Shown here: one piece after another, positions 30,581-40,198 of the stretch
How the letters are laid out: every line of letters begins with the position of its first letter
Numbering within the stretch: position 1 is the first letter of the stretch
Assembly: GCF_904846225.1 (NCBI RefSeq)
Contig: NZ_CAJGZJ010000012.1
Coordinates: 1 to 64,000 of the forward strand
Direction of reading: 5' to 3'
From: Psychrobacter immobilis
Lineage (GTDB): Bacteria > Pseudomonadota > Gammaproteobacteria > Pseudomonadales > Moraxellaceae
DNA length: 64,000 bases
Program-made: the position numbers and the translations under genes
Notes under the pieces: model-generated
Databases searched by the model: none
What the model saw: only the letters and a program-made list of their open reading frames with translations
What the model was told of the DNA's origin: nothing

Positions 30581-31564
30581 ATGACCACTTTAGCAAATTA
30601 TCTAAACGATCATACGACCAATCCTGCGCTTAATGACGTGATTACAACGGTTACTAACGTTGGCAAGACTATTTCTCAGTTACTTAGAAAAGGCGCTTTA
30701 GCAGATATTCTAGGTGAAGCTGGTAATCAAAATGTCCAAGGTGAGGATCAGAAGAAACTGGACGTACTGGCCAATGATTTATTATTAGACGCTCTGGCAA
30801 AAAATGCGCATTGTGCAGGTGTTGCTTCAGAAGAGCTCGATGATGCCATTCCTGCCAATGATAACGGCAGTCTATTGGTATTGTTTGATCCACTTGATGG
30901 CTCATCAAATATCGATATAAATATGGCAGTTGGGACTATTTTCTCTATTCTGCCGTATGAGCGTCAAGGTCAAACCAGTGAGAACAGCGATTATTTGCAG
31001 GCAGGTAATAAACAGCTTGCAGCCGGGTATTTGTTATATGGCACCTCTACCGTACTGGCACTGACCATCGCAGATAACGTTGTTATGTTCAGCTTAGATC
31101 CAGATACTGGTGATTATGTGCTCATTGAAGACAATGTCCAAATTGATGCCGATACCAGCGAATATGCTATCAATAGCTCAAACTATCGCTACTGGCGTGC
31201 GCCCATGCAACAGTATATTGACGAGTTAATCGCAGGCGAGGCAGGCGTGCGTGGTCGCGATTTCAATACACGCTGGGTTGCTGCCATGGTGGGTGATGTT
31301 CACCGTATCTTATGTCGCGGCGGTCTATTTACTTATCCATTTGATACTAAGTACGCTCATAAAGCCGGTAAATTACGCTTGATGTATGAAGCCAATCCAA
31401 TGAGCCTATTGATCGAACGCGCAGGTGGCGGCGCTACAGATGCCGTCAATCGTATCTTAGATATCGAGCCGACTGATATTCATCAGCGTGTTCCTGTGGT
31501 ACTTGGTAGCACAAATGAGGTCAATTATATTAAAGACTTACACGTAAATTATTCTGATCAATAA
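30581..31564 (+). CDS. fbp: Fructose-1,6-bisphosphatase class 1
   Basis: Gluconeogenic phosphatase producing fructose 6-phosphate. Metal-binding EELDD (about residue 84) and the family signature [12 protein letters not shown] (about 100-111) are intact, as is [19 protein letters not shown] in the C-terminal half. 327 residues, usual length. Shine-Dalgarno AGGAAG precedes the ATG. A hairpin without a long T-run separates it from the methyltransferase gene. Confidence 0.97.
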   Translation: MTTLANYLNDHTTNPALNDVITTVTNVGKTISQLLRKGALADILGEAGNQNVQGEDQKKLDVLANDLLLDALAKNAHCAGVASEELDDAIPANDNGSLLVLFDPLDGSSNIDINMAVGTIFSILPYERQGQTSENSDYLQAGNKQLAAGYLLYGTSTVLALTIADNVVMFSLDPDTGDYVLIEDNVQIDADTSEYAINSSNYRYWRAPMQQYIDELIAGEAGVRGRDFNTRWVAAMVGDVHRILCRGGLFTYPFDTKYAHKAGKLRLMYEANPMSLLIERAGGGATDAVNRILDIEPTDIHQRVPVVLGSTNEVNYIKDLHVNYSDQ

Positions 31565-31588
31565 TTGATTTAGCATTTATTAAGAACC

Positions 31589-31624
31589 ACCCGCATAAAG
31601 CTAAATGATAAGCTTTATGCGGGT
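31589..31624 (+). terminator. Hairpin after fbp
   Basis: Strong stem CCCGCATAAAGCT / AGCTTTATGCGGG with an 8-base loop, but only TTG follows. It may stabilise the fbp message or terminate weakly before the downstream gene. Confidence 0.55.
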
Positions 31625-31660
31625 TGTCCAACCTCCTCACTCTTCTCTAAGCGATCCACT

Positions 31661-32455
31661 ATGGTACTAAATCCCACCGAGCTGATTACCTCAGATAAGA
31701 ATACAACCGTGAAGCTTGTAAAAGCGCTATTGGCACAAGCACGCCAGCGTAAAAAGCATGGTCAGACCGTCATAGAGGGTATTCATCTAATCGATGCTGC
31801 ACTTCGTAGCGACTATCCATTTGTTCAAATATTACTGGCTGAATCAGCGCGTAACCATGCCGAGGTTCAGCAGGTACTCACTCGCCTGCCTACTTATACC
31901 CCTATTCTTACTTTGTCAGACACGATTTATGAAAGCATTCGCAGCTTGGGTACAGGCATCGATATTATGGCAATCATTAAAGTGCCAGAACCTCGTTTAT
32001 CAATGATTAATAATGACTGTCTGATTCTGAATGACGTGCAAGATAGCGGGAATGTCGGAACACTGTTACGCACGGCAGCAGCGGTTGGTATTCAGCATAT
32101 TCTCTGTACCAGTAATACGGCTCAAGCTTGGTCTCCTAAGACATTACGAGCAGGCATGGGCGCGCAATTTGCACTAACCATCTATGAAGGTTTAAGTACG
32201 CAAGATATTTTAGATCAGGTACAAGTACCGCTGTTAGCAACCAGCTCCCACACTGATACGTTAATCTATGATCATAATCTATCTGCGCCTGTGGCTTGGA
32301 TTATGGGGCACGAAGGTCAAGGCGTTTGCGACGAGTTGATGCAGTGTGCCACGCCTATTGCCCTACCTCAGCCAAATGGACAAGAGAGTCTTAACGTCGC
32401 GATTGCAGGATCGTTATGTCTGTATGAGACCTTGAGACAAAGACAATACGCCTAA
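31661..32455 (+). CDS. TrmH (SpoU)-family RNA 2'-O-methyltransferase
   Basis: 264 residues with an N-terminal substrate-binding domain (QARQRKKHGQTVIEGIHLIDA) and a C-terminal SPOUT knot domain. Knot motifs are ILNDVQDSGNVGTLLRTAAA (motif 1), AWIMGHEGQGV (motif 2) and IALPQPNGQESLNVAIAGSLCLYE (motif 3). It should methylate a ribose in rRNA or tRNA; the target cannot be told from sequence. Confidence 0.92.
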   Translation: MVLNPTELITSDKNTTVKLVKALLAQARQRKKHGQTVIEGIHLIDAALRSDYPFVQILLAESARNHAEVQQVLTRLPTYTPILTLSDTIYESIRSLGTGIDIMAIIKVPEPRLSMINNDCLILNDVQDSGNVGTLLRTAAAVGIQHILCTSNTAQAWSPKTLRAGMGAQFALTIYEGLSTQDILDQVQVPLLATSSHTDTLIYDHNLSAPVAWIMGHEGQGVCDELMQCATPIALPQPNGQESLNVAIAGSLCLYETLRQRQYA

Positions 32456-32487
32456 AACATTCTGTCATATATGTAGTCCAGATAAAG

Positions 32488-32526
32488 CAATGACTGAGTC
32501 AATATATTGATTCAGTCATTTTCTTA
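32488..32526 (+). terminator. Terminator after the TrmH-family gene
   Basis: Stem AATGACTGA / TCAGTCATT, extendable through TCAATATATTGA, followed by TTTTCTTATTT. Located between convergent genes. Confidence 0.75.
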
Positions 32527-32559
32527 TTTAGAACTTATTTTATCAACGCTATGTGAAAA

Positions 32560-33768
32560 CTAACTTTGTGCTTCCATAAAGCTTGTAGAGTAATTGTTCG
32601 GGGCATTAAAGTTAGTAAAACTAATGCTAATGGATTTCTCCAGTCCATTCACACAATGCCACCACCCAATAGGAATAAATAATGCCTCGCCAGCTTTAAT
32701 AGTGACTTCAACTGGCGTTACATGCTGCATCAATGGATGTTTTGTCAGATCAAAATCAGGAAAGTTCACTTCACTATACACGTGCAAATCATTATATAAC
32801 CAAGGCACTTGCCACGATGGGATCAATGTCACTTTCTTAGTGCCATATACTTGAACCAACATATTGTTAGTTAGATCATGGTGGAGCGGGGTGAAAGTGC
32901 CTTTGGGTCCCATCCAAAAATACGTACTAAAGGCTGCGTCATTATCTAAAAGCTGGCGATAACCTTCACCAAAATCACCGATGTCATCCAGTGTCTGTCT
33001 AATGGTCTCAACGTTTTGTTGCGTGTTATTGGCAGTCATATAATAGTTGTTACTTTCACCATCATTTTCTATCATATTAACAAATTCAGACATCAGCATT
33101 GATTTACGATACTTATCAGAATGACGTTCGAAAAGCGCATCATTCTCGCGATTAAACTGTACCTGTATTTCGGCATCTCCTACTGTATCTGCGAAATACT
33201 GCGGACTCCATTTCTTCAGCGCTGGCCAATGATCAATACCTTTCTTAAGCACCACAGGCTTATTCTTACTATAATAATCTTTGATAAAGATTTCAAATGC
33301 TGGCGTATCGATTACCTCAATTTGTTGATTATAACCAAAATCTAACTTAGCTAAGTCATCACAAGTATTAAGAAGCCATTCTCGTTTTTTTAGTAGCTTA
33401 ACGGCTCTAATACCTGCTTGTAGATAAGGGCTTTTAGAAGCCGTCTCTATTTCTAGCAATACCTCTGCATGACTAAATCCTTGCTTTACTAATAATTCCG
33501 CAATACTATTTTTACTGGTGCCTTCAAGTAAATTGGTAGCGACCCATACTTTCCAGTTATTTGGCAGACTACGAATCGGTTGTTTACTATCGTTTTCCAC
33601 TCCCTTGAAATAATCACTCAGCGCAGCTTTAATTTGAGCGTCTGAAAAATGATTATCCTTTAGTGTTTGGACAATTGTCTCTGGTTGTACACCACGAATT
33701 ATATTAGTCGCTACCCAGTCATTCCATTCCTGAGGTAAGCGTTCTGGCATATTTAACTCTACCTTCAT
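32560..33768 (-). CDS. JmjC/cupin_8 hydroxylase with two N-terminal repeats
   Basis: 402 residues. The C-terminal half (about 150-395) is a JmjC or cupin_8 2OG-Fe(II) oxygenase: metal ligands His and Asp in FTPLHHDLTNN and a distal His in GWWHCVNGLE, with LFIPIGWWH and YFWMGPKGTFTPLH typical of the factor-inhibiting-HIF group. The first about 110 residues are two tandem repeats of about 50 residues, each with WxxWVATNx(L/I)xxG followed by a helical segment (TIVQTLKDNHFSDAQIKAAL and SIAELLVKQGFSHAEVLLEI). It probably hydroxylates a protein; the repeats may bind it. Convergent with the TrmH-family gene. Confidence 0.85.
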   Translation of the reverse strand: MKVELNMPERLPQEWNDWVATNIIRGVQPETIVQTLKDNHFSDAQIKAALSDYFKGVENDSKQPIRSLPNNWKVWVATNLLEGTSKNSIAELLVKQGFSHAEVLLEIETASKSPYLQAGIRAVKLLKKREWLLNTCDDLAKLDFGYNQQIEVIDTPAFEIFIKDYYSKNKPVVLKKGIDHWPALKKWSPQYFADTVGDAEIQVQFNRENDALFERHSDKYRKSMLMSEFVNMIENDGESNNYYMTANNTQQNVETIRQTLDDIGDFGEGYRQLLDNDAAFSTYFWMGPKGTFTPLHHDLTNNMLVQVYGTKKVTLIPSWQVPWLYNDLHVYSEVNFPDFDLTKHPLMQHVTPVEVTIKAGEALFIPIGWWHCVNGLEKSISISFTNFNAPNNYSTSFMEAQS

Positions 33769-33930
33769 TAGTATTCCCTAACCCCTTAATGTACTAATTA
33801 AGCAGTCTATTATATAATCCATCTATTATTAATTGTAGTAAGTAAGTTAATTACCATTAGAAACATGCTCTACAATTTGTACAAATCAAACGATAACATC
33901 AATATATTAGCTGACATTTATCCATTTGAC

Positions 33931-34011
33931 TAGAGCATGTCCTCATTTTAAAAATGCAGATACAAAGAAGATGAACTGCAGCCATAGAAAAAACAGCGCC
34001 TATTATCAAAG
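33931..34011. repeat. Family 3 element, left half only
   Basis: Begins TAGAGCATGTCCTCATTTTAA and stays alignable to the element at 47455-47628 for about 80 bases, in the same orientation. No matching right end is seen, so it is a truncated or decayed copy. It abuts the etfA terminator. Confidence 0.6.
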
Positions 34012-34027
34012 TATTGAGAATACTCTA

Positions 34028-34062
34028 TAAAAAAGCCTTCGATTCATTGAATCGAAGGCTTT
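34028..34062 (-). terminator. Intrinsic terminator after etfA
   Basis: Stem AAAGCCTTCGATTC / GAATCGAAGGCTTT with a 3-base loop and TTTTTTAT on the minus strand, about 50 bases beyond the etfA stop. Confidence 0.88.
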
Positions 34063-34109
34063 ATGATTTGTGATAAATTAAGTGATATTAAACGCTTAAC
34101 CACTCAAAT

Positions 34110-35042
34110 CTATATCTTGCTGGTTAGTTCAGGTAGTGCTGTAAACAAGTCAGCTTCTAAAAAGTAATCGGCAACGCTAGCAATGGGTGATTCTGGATCA
34201 TTATTGATAGCAACGATGACTTTAGAGTCCTTCATGCCTGCTAAATGCTGAATAGCACCTGAGATACCAACGGCGATATAAAGCTCCGGTGCAACGATTT
34301 TACCTGTTTGACCGACCTGCATATCGTTTGGTACATAACCTGCATCAACTGCGGCACGTGACGCACCAACGGCAGCGCCTAATTTATCAGCCAATGGTTC
34401 GATGTATTTGGTAAAGTTTTCACCGTTTGCCAATGCACGACCACCAGAAACCACGATGCCAGCTGAGGTCAATTCTGGACGATCAGACTTCGCCACTTCT
34501 TCACTAACGAAGCTTGCTTTGCCAGTTTCTTGTACATTGTCGATAGTCTCAACAGTGGCTGAACCACCTTCGCTAGCAACTGGATCAAACGCCGTTGTAC
34601 GTACGGTTAGTACTACTTTATCTTCTGATGTTTTGACGGTTGCCGTCGCGTTACCTGCATAGATAGGACGCTCAAAAGTCTGAGCATCTACGACAGCCGA
34701 TATTTCTGACAACATGCTGACGTCAAGTAACGCAGCAACACGTGGCATAAAGTTTTTGCCAGTGGTCGTTGCAGCTGCTAGGATATGGCTGTAATCACCA
34801 GCGATATCAGCAACCAATAGCGCGACGTTACCTGCCAATTGATGCTCATAGGCAGCGTTGTCCGCTAATAATACTTTGATCACACCTTCCACTTTGGCCG
34901 CTTCGTCAGCGACAGCTTGGTTACCACTACCTGCAACCAGCACATGGATATCATCGCCTATTTGTTTAGCAGCAGCGATTGTATTTAAAGTTGCCTTTTT
35001 TAGACTGGCATTGTCATGTTCTGCATATACCAAAATTGCCAT
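34110..35042 (-). CDS. etfA: Electron transfer flavoprotein subunit alpha
   Basis: 310-residue FAD-binding subunit of the heterodimer that carries electrons from acyl-CoA and other dehydrogenases to ETF-ubiquinone oxidoreductase. The C-terminal FAD domain is clear: TSAGIVVSGGRALANGENF, VGASRAAVDAGYV, QVGQTGKIVAPELYIAVGISGAIQH and VIVAINNDPESPI. Downstream of etfB with a 136-base spacer. Confidence 0.97.
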   Translation of the reverse strand: MAILVYAEHDNASLKKATLNTIAAAKQIGDDIHVLVAGSGNQAVADEAAKVEGVIKVLLADNAAYEHQLAGNVALLVADIAGDYSHILAAATTTGKNFMPRVAALLDVSMLSEISAVVDAQTFERPIYAGNATATVKTSEDKVVLTVRTTAFDPVASEGGSATVETIDNVQETGKASFVSEEVAKSDRPELTSAGIVVSGGRALANGENFTKYIEPLADKLGAAVGASRAAVDAGYVPNDMQVGQTGKIVAPELYIAVGISGAIQHLAGMKDSKVIVAINNDPESPIASVADYFLEADLFTALPELTSKI

Positions 35043-35178
35043 GGTTTTAATCCTTTATTTATTCGTATTATCTATTCATGATGTTGTTTGTGTACACAGC
35101 TATTGAGTAGTCAATATTTTAATGTTAAATAAGTGAGCCAAACATATAGCTTTGCACCTGATATGCCGTAGCGAAGTA

Positions 35179-35928
35179 TTAGATTACTTTTGCTTCGTTT
35201 CTTAGCTTATCGACCAACTCATCAACTGACCCTACTTTAATACCAGCTTTACGTTCAGCAGGTGGCACAACTTTAATAATCTCTTGCTTAGAGGCCATAT
35301 CAACACCAAAATCAGCTGGTGTTTTTTCATCAAGTGGCTTCTTCTTCGCCTTCATAATGTTAGGCAATTTGGCATAACGCGGCTCATTCAACCGTAAATC
35401 AGTTGTGATAAGTGCTGGTAAATCAAGTGCAAGCGTTTGTAGCCCGCCATCGATTTCACGCGTCACGTTTACTTTATCGCCTTCAACTTTCACTTCTGAT
35501 GCAAACGTACCCTGACCGATACCCATCAACGCTGCGAGCATCTGACCCGTTTGGTTGTTGTCATCATCAATGGCTTGCTTACCTAGCAAAATAATATCAG
35601 TACTTTCTGATTCAGCGATGCTTTTTAGAATCTTGGCAACTTGCAGTGGATATGGTTTGGCATCAGTCACTACTAAAACGCCGCGATCCGCGCCTAATGC
35701 TAGGGCTGCACGAATCTGTTCTTGCGATTCTTTTGGACCAATTGAGGCAACAATGATCTCGTCAATAACACCCGCTTCTTTTAGACGCACTGCTTCTTCT
35801 ACTGCAATTTCGTCAAAAGGATTGATTGACATCTTAGTGTTTGACAGATCAACGCCAGAGTTATCAGCTTTGACACGAACTTTTACGTTATAATCAATGA
35901 CACGCTTGACCGCTACTAATGCTTTCAT
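35179..35928 (-). CDS. etfB: Electron transfer flavoprotein subunit beta
   Basis: 249-residue AMP-binding subunit of ETF. N-terminus [20 protein letters not shown], the [16 protein letters not shown] segment and the AMP-binding [20 protein letters not shown] (about residues 118-137) are diagnostic, as is the C-terminal Lys-rich [10 protein letters not shown]. First gene of etfBA. Confidence 0.97.
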   Translation of the reverse strand: MKALVAVKRVIDYNVKVRVKADNSGVDLSNTKMSINPFDEIAVEEAVRLKEAGVIDEIIVASIGPKESQEQIRAALALGADRGVLVVTDAKPYPLQVAKILKSIAESESTDIILLGKQAIDDDNNQTGQMLAALMGIGQGTFASEVKVEGDKVNVTREIDGGLQTLALDLPALITTDLRLNEPRYAKLPNIMKAKKKPLDEKTPADFGVDMASKQEIIKVVPPAERKAGIKVGSVDELVDKLRNEAKVI

Positions 35929-36351
35929 ACGTTCCTCGTTTATTAATGTTATGAATTAAAATTATCAGTTAAGCACTAAACATTTCTGGTTACTTAAACT
36001 GTCGTTCAAAATACTACTTAAGGTTATTACTGCCTCAGCGAAAAATCATTAACCAAGCAAGGTGAATCGATGCCCAAAAGCATACTGCCATCATATAGCT
36101 TATTAATAAAATCTACTGAAGCTAAGCCAACCGTTATTATAAGACTTATATATCTTGCGTGACCACAGGCATAAGGTCAAGACAACGCCGTGAATAATGC
36201 GTCATAAATTTGTCACTATTCTATAATAAATCGTTTATAGACACACAATTTCACAGATTTCTTTACCTCTTTATAGCATTACTACTTCTCTGTTCATTTA
36301 ATATTTTGTTATTATTTATCTCTTTGAGAGTATTAGAACATCAGAATAGTA
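35929..36351. other. Spacer upstream of etfB
   Basis: 423 bases with no gene. On the minus strand a TTGACC near 36176-36181 could be a -35 box, but the -10 options are poor, so I do not call a promoter. Confidence 0.4.
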
Positions 36352-36912
36352 CTACGATGAGCTTTTTTTAGGCTTAATCAGTAAATCACTATCACGTATA
36401 TCATCGAATAAAGTCCAATCTGGTATGGTTTCATTATTTTTAATGACACTCATATCACCTGTCGTTTCCATAATGACGGCAAATACTTCCGTTTTAGACT
36501 TGAGACCATTCTTACGTAATACTTCTTGGACATCACTAGTGCTTAGGTTGGCTTCCTTTAAGTTATCCTCAAAATACTCACCATGTGCCATCAAGATGAT
36601 AGCCTGATTATCTATCAAAGCTTTTAACGGTTTTATTTTACGTCTAATAATCGAAATAATACCTTGAATCAAAAACAGAACAGCGACAGCAAATAAACCC
36701 TGAAGCAGAGACGGCGTATCAGACAGTACTGTTGAAGCAAGTATGCTACCAATCCCAACCGTCATTGCAAAATCATGGCTTGAAAGCTTAGAGAAACTAC
36801 GTAAACCCATCAACCGCGTGAACAGCATTAGCCCTATGTAAAATCCTAGTGCCGATAATGATATACCTAGCACCTGCTGCCAATCAATTGAAAACCAGTT
36901 CTCCCACTTCAT
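36352..36912 (-). CDS. DUF421 (YetF-like) membrane protein
   Basis: 186 residues: three N-terminal membrane segments (to about residue 90) and a soluble C-terminal domain, as in the DUF421/YetF family. Conserved stretches GLMLFTRLMGLRSFSKLSSHDFAMTVGIGSILAST and LIDNQAIILMAHGEYFEDNLKEANLSTSDVQEVLRKNG fit this family. Function not established in general. Stand-alone gene. Confidence 0.85.
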   Translation of the reverse strand: MKWENWFSIDWQQVLGISLSALGFYIGLMLFTRLMGLRSFSKLSSHDFAMTVGIGSILASTVLSDTPSLLQGLFAVAVLFLIQGIISIIRRKIKPLKALIDNQAIILMAHGEYFEDNLKEANLSTSDVQEVLRKNGLKSKTEVFAVIMETTGDMSVIKNNETIPDWTLFDDIRDSDLLIKPKKSSS

Positions 36913-37017
36913 AGAATACCCTTCTCTTATTATGCTTCTGTTAAGTCAATACTCTCGTTCATCCAATCATACTAACAGTTAGACTTCATCAGATTCTGAT
37001 TTTACAAAATATACATA

Positions 37018-37052
37018 TAAAAAAAGCAACCTGATGAGAGGTTGCTCTTTTT
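37018..37052 (-). terminator. Intrinsic terminator after the cold shock gene
   Basis: Stem AGCAACC / GGTTGCT with an 8-base loop and a T-run of seven on the minus strand, about 110 bases beyond the cold shock stop codon. Confidence 0.8.
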
Positions 37053-37164
37053 TAAAGTTAATACAGTATTTTTATTGTTTTAACAAACAAAACAATCAAT
37101 GCGTATTGGTAATCTTACTGTCATTAAGCCTACTGAAAATCAGTCTGCTTGATAACGAATGAGA

Positions 37165-37377
37165 TTAGATAGCTTCGATTTGCTCAGCTTGTGGGCCTTT
37201 TTTGCCATCACCTAAGATGAAAGATACTTTTTGGCCTTCAGCTAGGGTTTTGAAACCGCCACCTTGGATAGCGCTGTAGTGAGCAAACACATCTTGTCCG
37301 CCATTGTCTTGAGCGATAAAACCAAAACCTTTAGCTTCATTAAACCACTTTACAGTGCCTTCAACTTTATCTGACAT
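37165..37377 (-). CDS. Cold shock protein (CspA family)
   Basis: 70-residue single cold-shock domain protein that binds single-stranded RNA and DNA. RNP1 (KGFGFIAQ) and RNP2 (VFAHYSAI) are intact, with the typical [11 protein letters not shown] start. I choose the ATG at 37377 (MSDKVEG), which has AGGAAAATTT just ahead; a longer frame to 37422 adds 15 non-conserved residues. A structured leader precedes it. Confidence 0.95.
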   Translation of the reverse strand: MSDKVEGTVKWFNEAKGFGFIAQDNGGQDVFAHYSAIQGGGFKTLAEGQKVSFILGDGKKGPQAEQIEAI

Positions 37378-37467
37378 AAATTTTCCTGACTCTTTAACTG
37401 TTGGCGAGACTTGTGTCATCACCGATTAATTGATATATACCCAAATTATTTTTGCTTATTACAGCGA

Positions 37468-37509
37468 TAAAAGCTACTAAATTATCTTAAAGATAACTCG
37501 AAGCTTTTA
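37468..37509 (-). promoter_or_regulatory. Hairpin in the cold shock gene leader
   Basis: Outer arms TAAAAGCT / AGCTTTTA enclose an inner palindrome TTATCTTAAAGATAA, about 90 bases before the start codon. A TATAAT on the minus strand near 37534-37539 could be the -10 box, giving a leader of about 150 bases. Long structured leaders are known to make cspA mRNA temperature-responsive; that function here is inference. Confidence 0.5.
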
Positions 37510-37756
37510 CCTAAAATTATTCGAGTACAGCTTGATTATAACAGTTTTCTATAACCACAACTGGTTAAATTGATGATTTTTGTAAATAATTAAAATTGAT
37601 TTGAAAACGTTAGAATAGTATATAAGTAGGATGATAATGTCCTGATATGAAAGATGTTTTTATAATTAAACAGGTACACTTTTGCTATCGATAACTTATT
37701 TGCCCTAGTAAGACATAAAACTGAGCGTGATTATCGGGCAACAATACAAAAATTTG

Positions 37757-38182
37757 CTATTGAGGGATTGGAAGCCATGGTGAGGCTAATACCAACAAAC
37801 AAAGTGCAAAAAATATCAGTGAAAACGATTGGCTATAAGCAATATATTTAGCAGGAACGACCAAATCTTTGGGTGAATCAGGAATGCCTTTACGTTTCAA
37901 CAGCCGCGTTCCATAAACCCAGCCAAAGGTAGTATAAATACCATAAGCAGCAGGTACAGCAATAGCTAGTGGCGCAAGATCAATCACATATAGCACGACC
38001 ACGGAAATGAAAAACCACAATGTATCTAGGAGTGAGCTGATGTGGAAGAATTTAGATTTGGGCAATTTGCCATCTGTTTTTTTGAGCATCTCTCCTTCTA
38101 TCCAAATTAGAACGGCGACTACGGCGCTAAGAGTGACATATACGAATTGCGGCGTTAGCCAGTCGGGATAAGATATTTGCAC
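37757..38182 (-). CDS. Small hypothetical membrane protein
   Basis: About 141 residues with four hydrophobic segments (FVYVTLSAVVAVLIW, LLDTLWFFISVVVLYVI, LAIAVPAAYGIYTTFGWVYG and SFSLIFFALCLLVLASPW) separated by short charged loops. I do not recognise the family. Start uncertain: the GTG at 38182 has AGG about nine bases upstream; a TTG at 38191 is the alternative. Terminator not obvious. Confidence 0.6.
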   Translation of the reverse strand: MQISYPDWLTPQFVYVTLSAVVAVLIWIEGEMLKKTDGKLPKSKFFHISSLLDTLWFFISVVVLYVIDLAPLAIAVPAAYGIYTTFGWVYGTRLLKRKGIPDSPKDLVVPAKYIAYSQSFSLIFFALCLLVLASPWLPIPQ

Positions 38183-38390
38183 AACACACAACCTATTATC
38201 TATAAAAAATAAGAATAAAGAAATTTTTTGCTTTATTTAATAACTCAAAAACAAACCAAGATAACGCTCATCGTCTAACTGAACAAGTAGTTTACTAACA
38301 TAATGACGCCTGTCTATATTGGGAGACTATGATTGGTTTTCAACCCATAAAACTGAGCCCTGTAAAAACATTCATAAAACAATGCGCATT

Positions 38391-38427
38391 AAAAAACCCA
38401 TGCTATTATCCAATAACATGGGTTTTA
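38391..38427 (-). terminator. Intrinsic terminator after ilvC
   Basis: Stem AAAACCCATG / CATGGGTTTT with a 15-base loop and TTTTTT on the minus strand. The family 3 element at 38437-38507 lies between this terminator and the ilvC stop. Confidence 0.75.
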
Positions 38428-38436
38428 TATGACTTA

Positions 38437-38507
38437 CTAGGGCATGTCATCAATTAGCACACTTAATCATTTAGTGGTCTTAAAATCTAAATGATGACAC
38501 GCCCTAG
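38437..38507. repeat. Family 3 element, 71-base short form
   Basis: Two 21-base terminal inverted repeats, CTAGGGCATGTCATCAATTAG and a 19-of-21 matching partner, flank a 29-base middle. The ends match the family 3 ends at 47455-47628 and 53571. It has no coding capacity. Confidence 0.8.
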
Positions 38508-38530
38508 GTCTTTTATAATTTAATATGAGC

Positions 38531-39601
<1,071 letters not shown>

Positions 39602-39700
39602 TTACAGTTACTGTATTAAAGTAATTTGCTATATAAGCGCTATGTTAAGTTCTGAATAAATAATTTTTAAATACATTGTTTCAAATACAATCAATACTGA

Positions 39701-40198
39701 TTATATGCTTAGCGTTTTTTCACCACGAGCAATACCAATCACGCCCGAACGCACCACTTCCATAATGCGTTCACGACCAATCACATCGATAAAGCCATCA
39801 AGCTTTGCTTTATCACCAACAATTTGAATGGTATACAAGCTAGCATTGACGTCAACAATTTGTGCACGGAAAACATCAGCACTACGTTTGATCTCTTCAC
39901 GCGCATTACCCGTTGCTCGTACTTTAATGAGCATCAGCTCGCGTTCAACGTGGACGGTATCTGATAGATTAAGCACTTTAACCACTTCAATCAATTTATG
40001 CAATTGCTTGGTAATTTGCTCAATTCTTTCAGGCGAGGTAATGGTTGTTACTGTCAGCCGTGAAATACTTGGGTCATCAGTAGGCGCGACGTTTAGCGTT
40101 TCGATATTATAGCCACGTTGTGAGAACAAGCCGACTAACCGCGACAACGAACCCGCTTCGTTTTCCATCAATACCGAAATCAGATGTTGTTGTTGCAT
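39701..40198 (-). CDS. ilvH: Acetolactate synthase small (regulatory) subunit
   Basis: 165-residue ACT-domain subunit that activates the large subunit and confers valine feedback inhibition. N-terminal ACT motif ISVLMENEAGSLSRLVGLFSQRGYNIETL is typical. The ATG at 40198 overlaps the ilvI stop by one base (TAATG); a longer frame to 40225 would lie inside ilvI. Confidence 0.96.
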   Translation of the reverse strand: MQQQHLISVLMENEAGSLSRLVGLFSQRGYNIETLNVAPTDDPSISRLTVTTITSPERIEQITKQLHKLIEVVKVLNLSDTVHVERELMLIKVRATGNAREEIKRSADVFRAQIVDVNASLYTIQIVGDKAKLDGFIDVIGRERIMEVVRSGVIGIARGEKTLSI

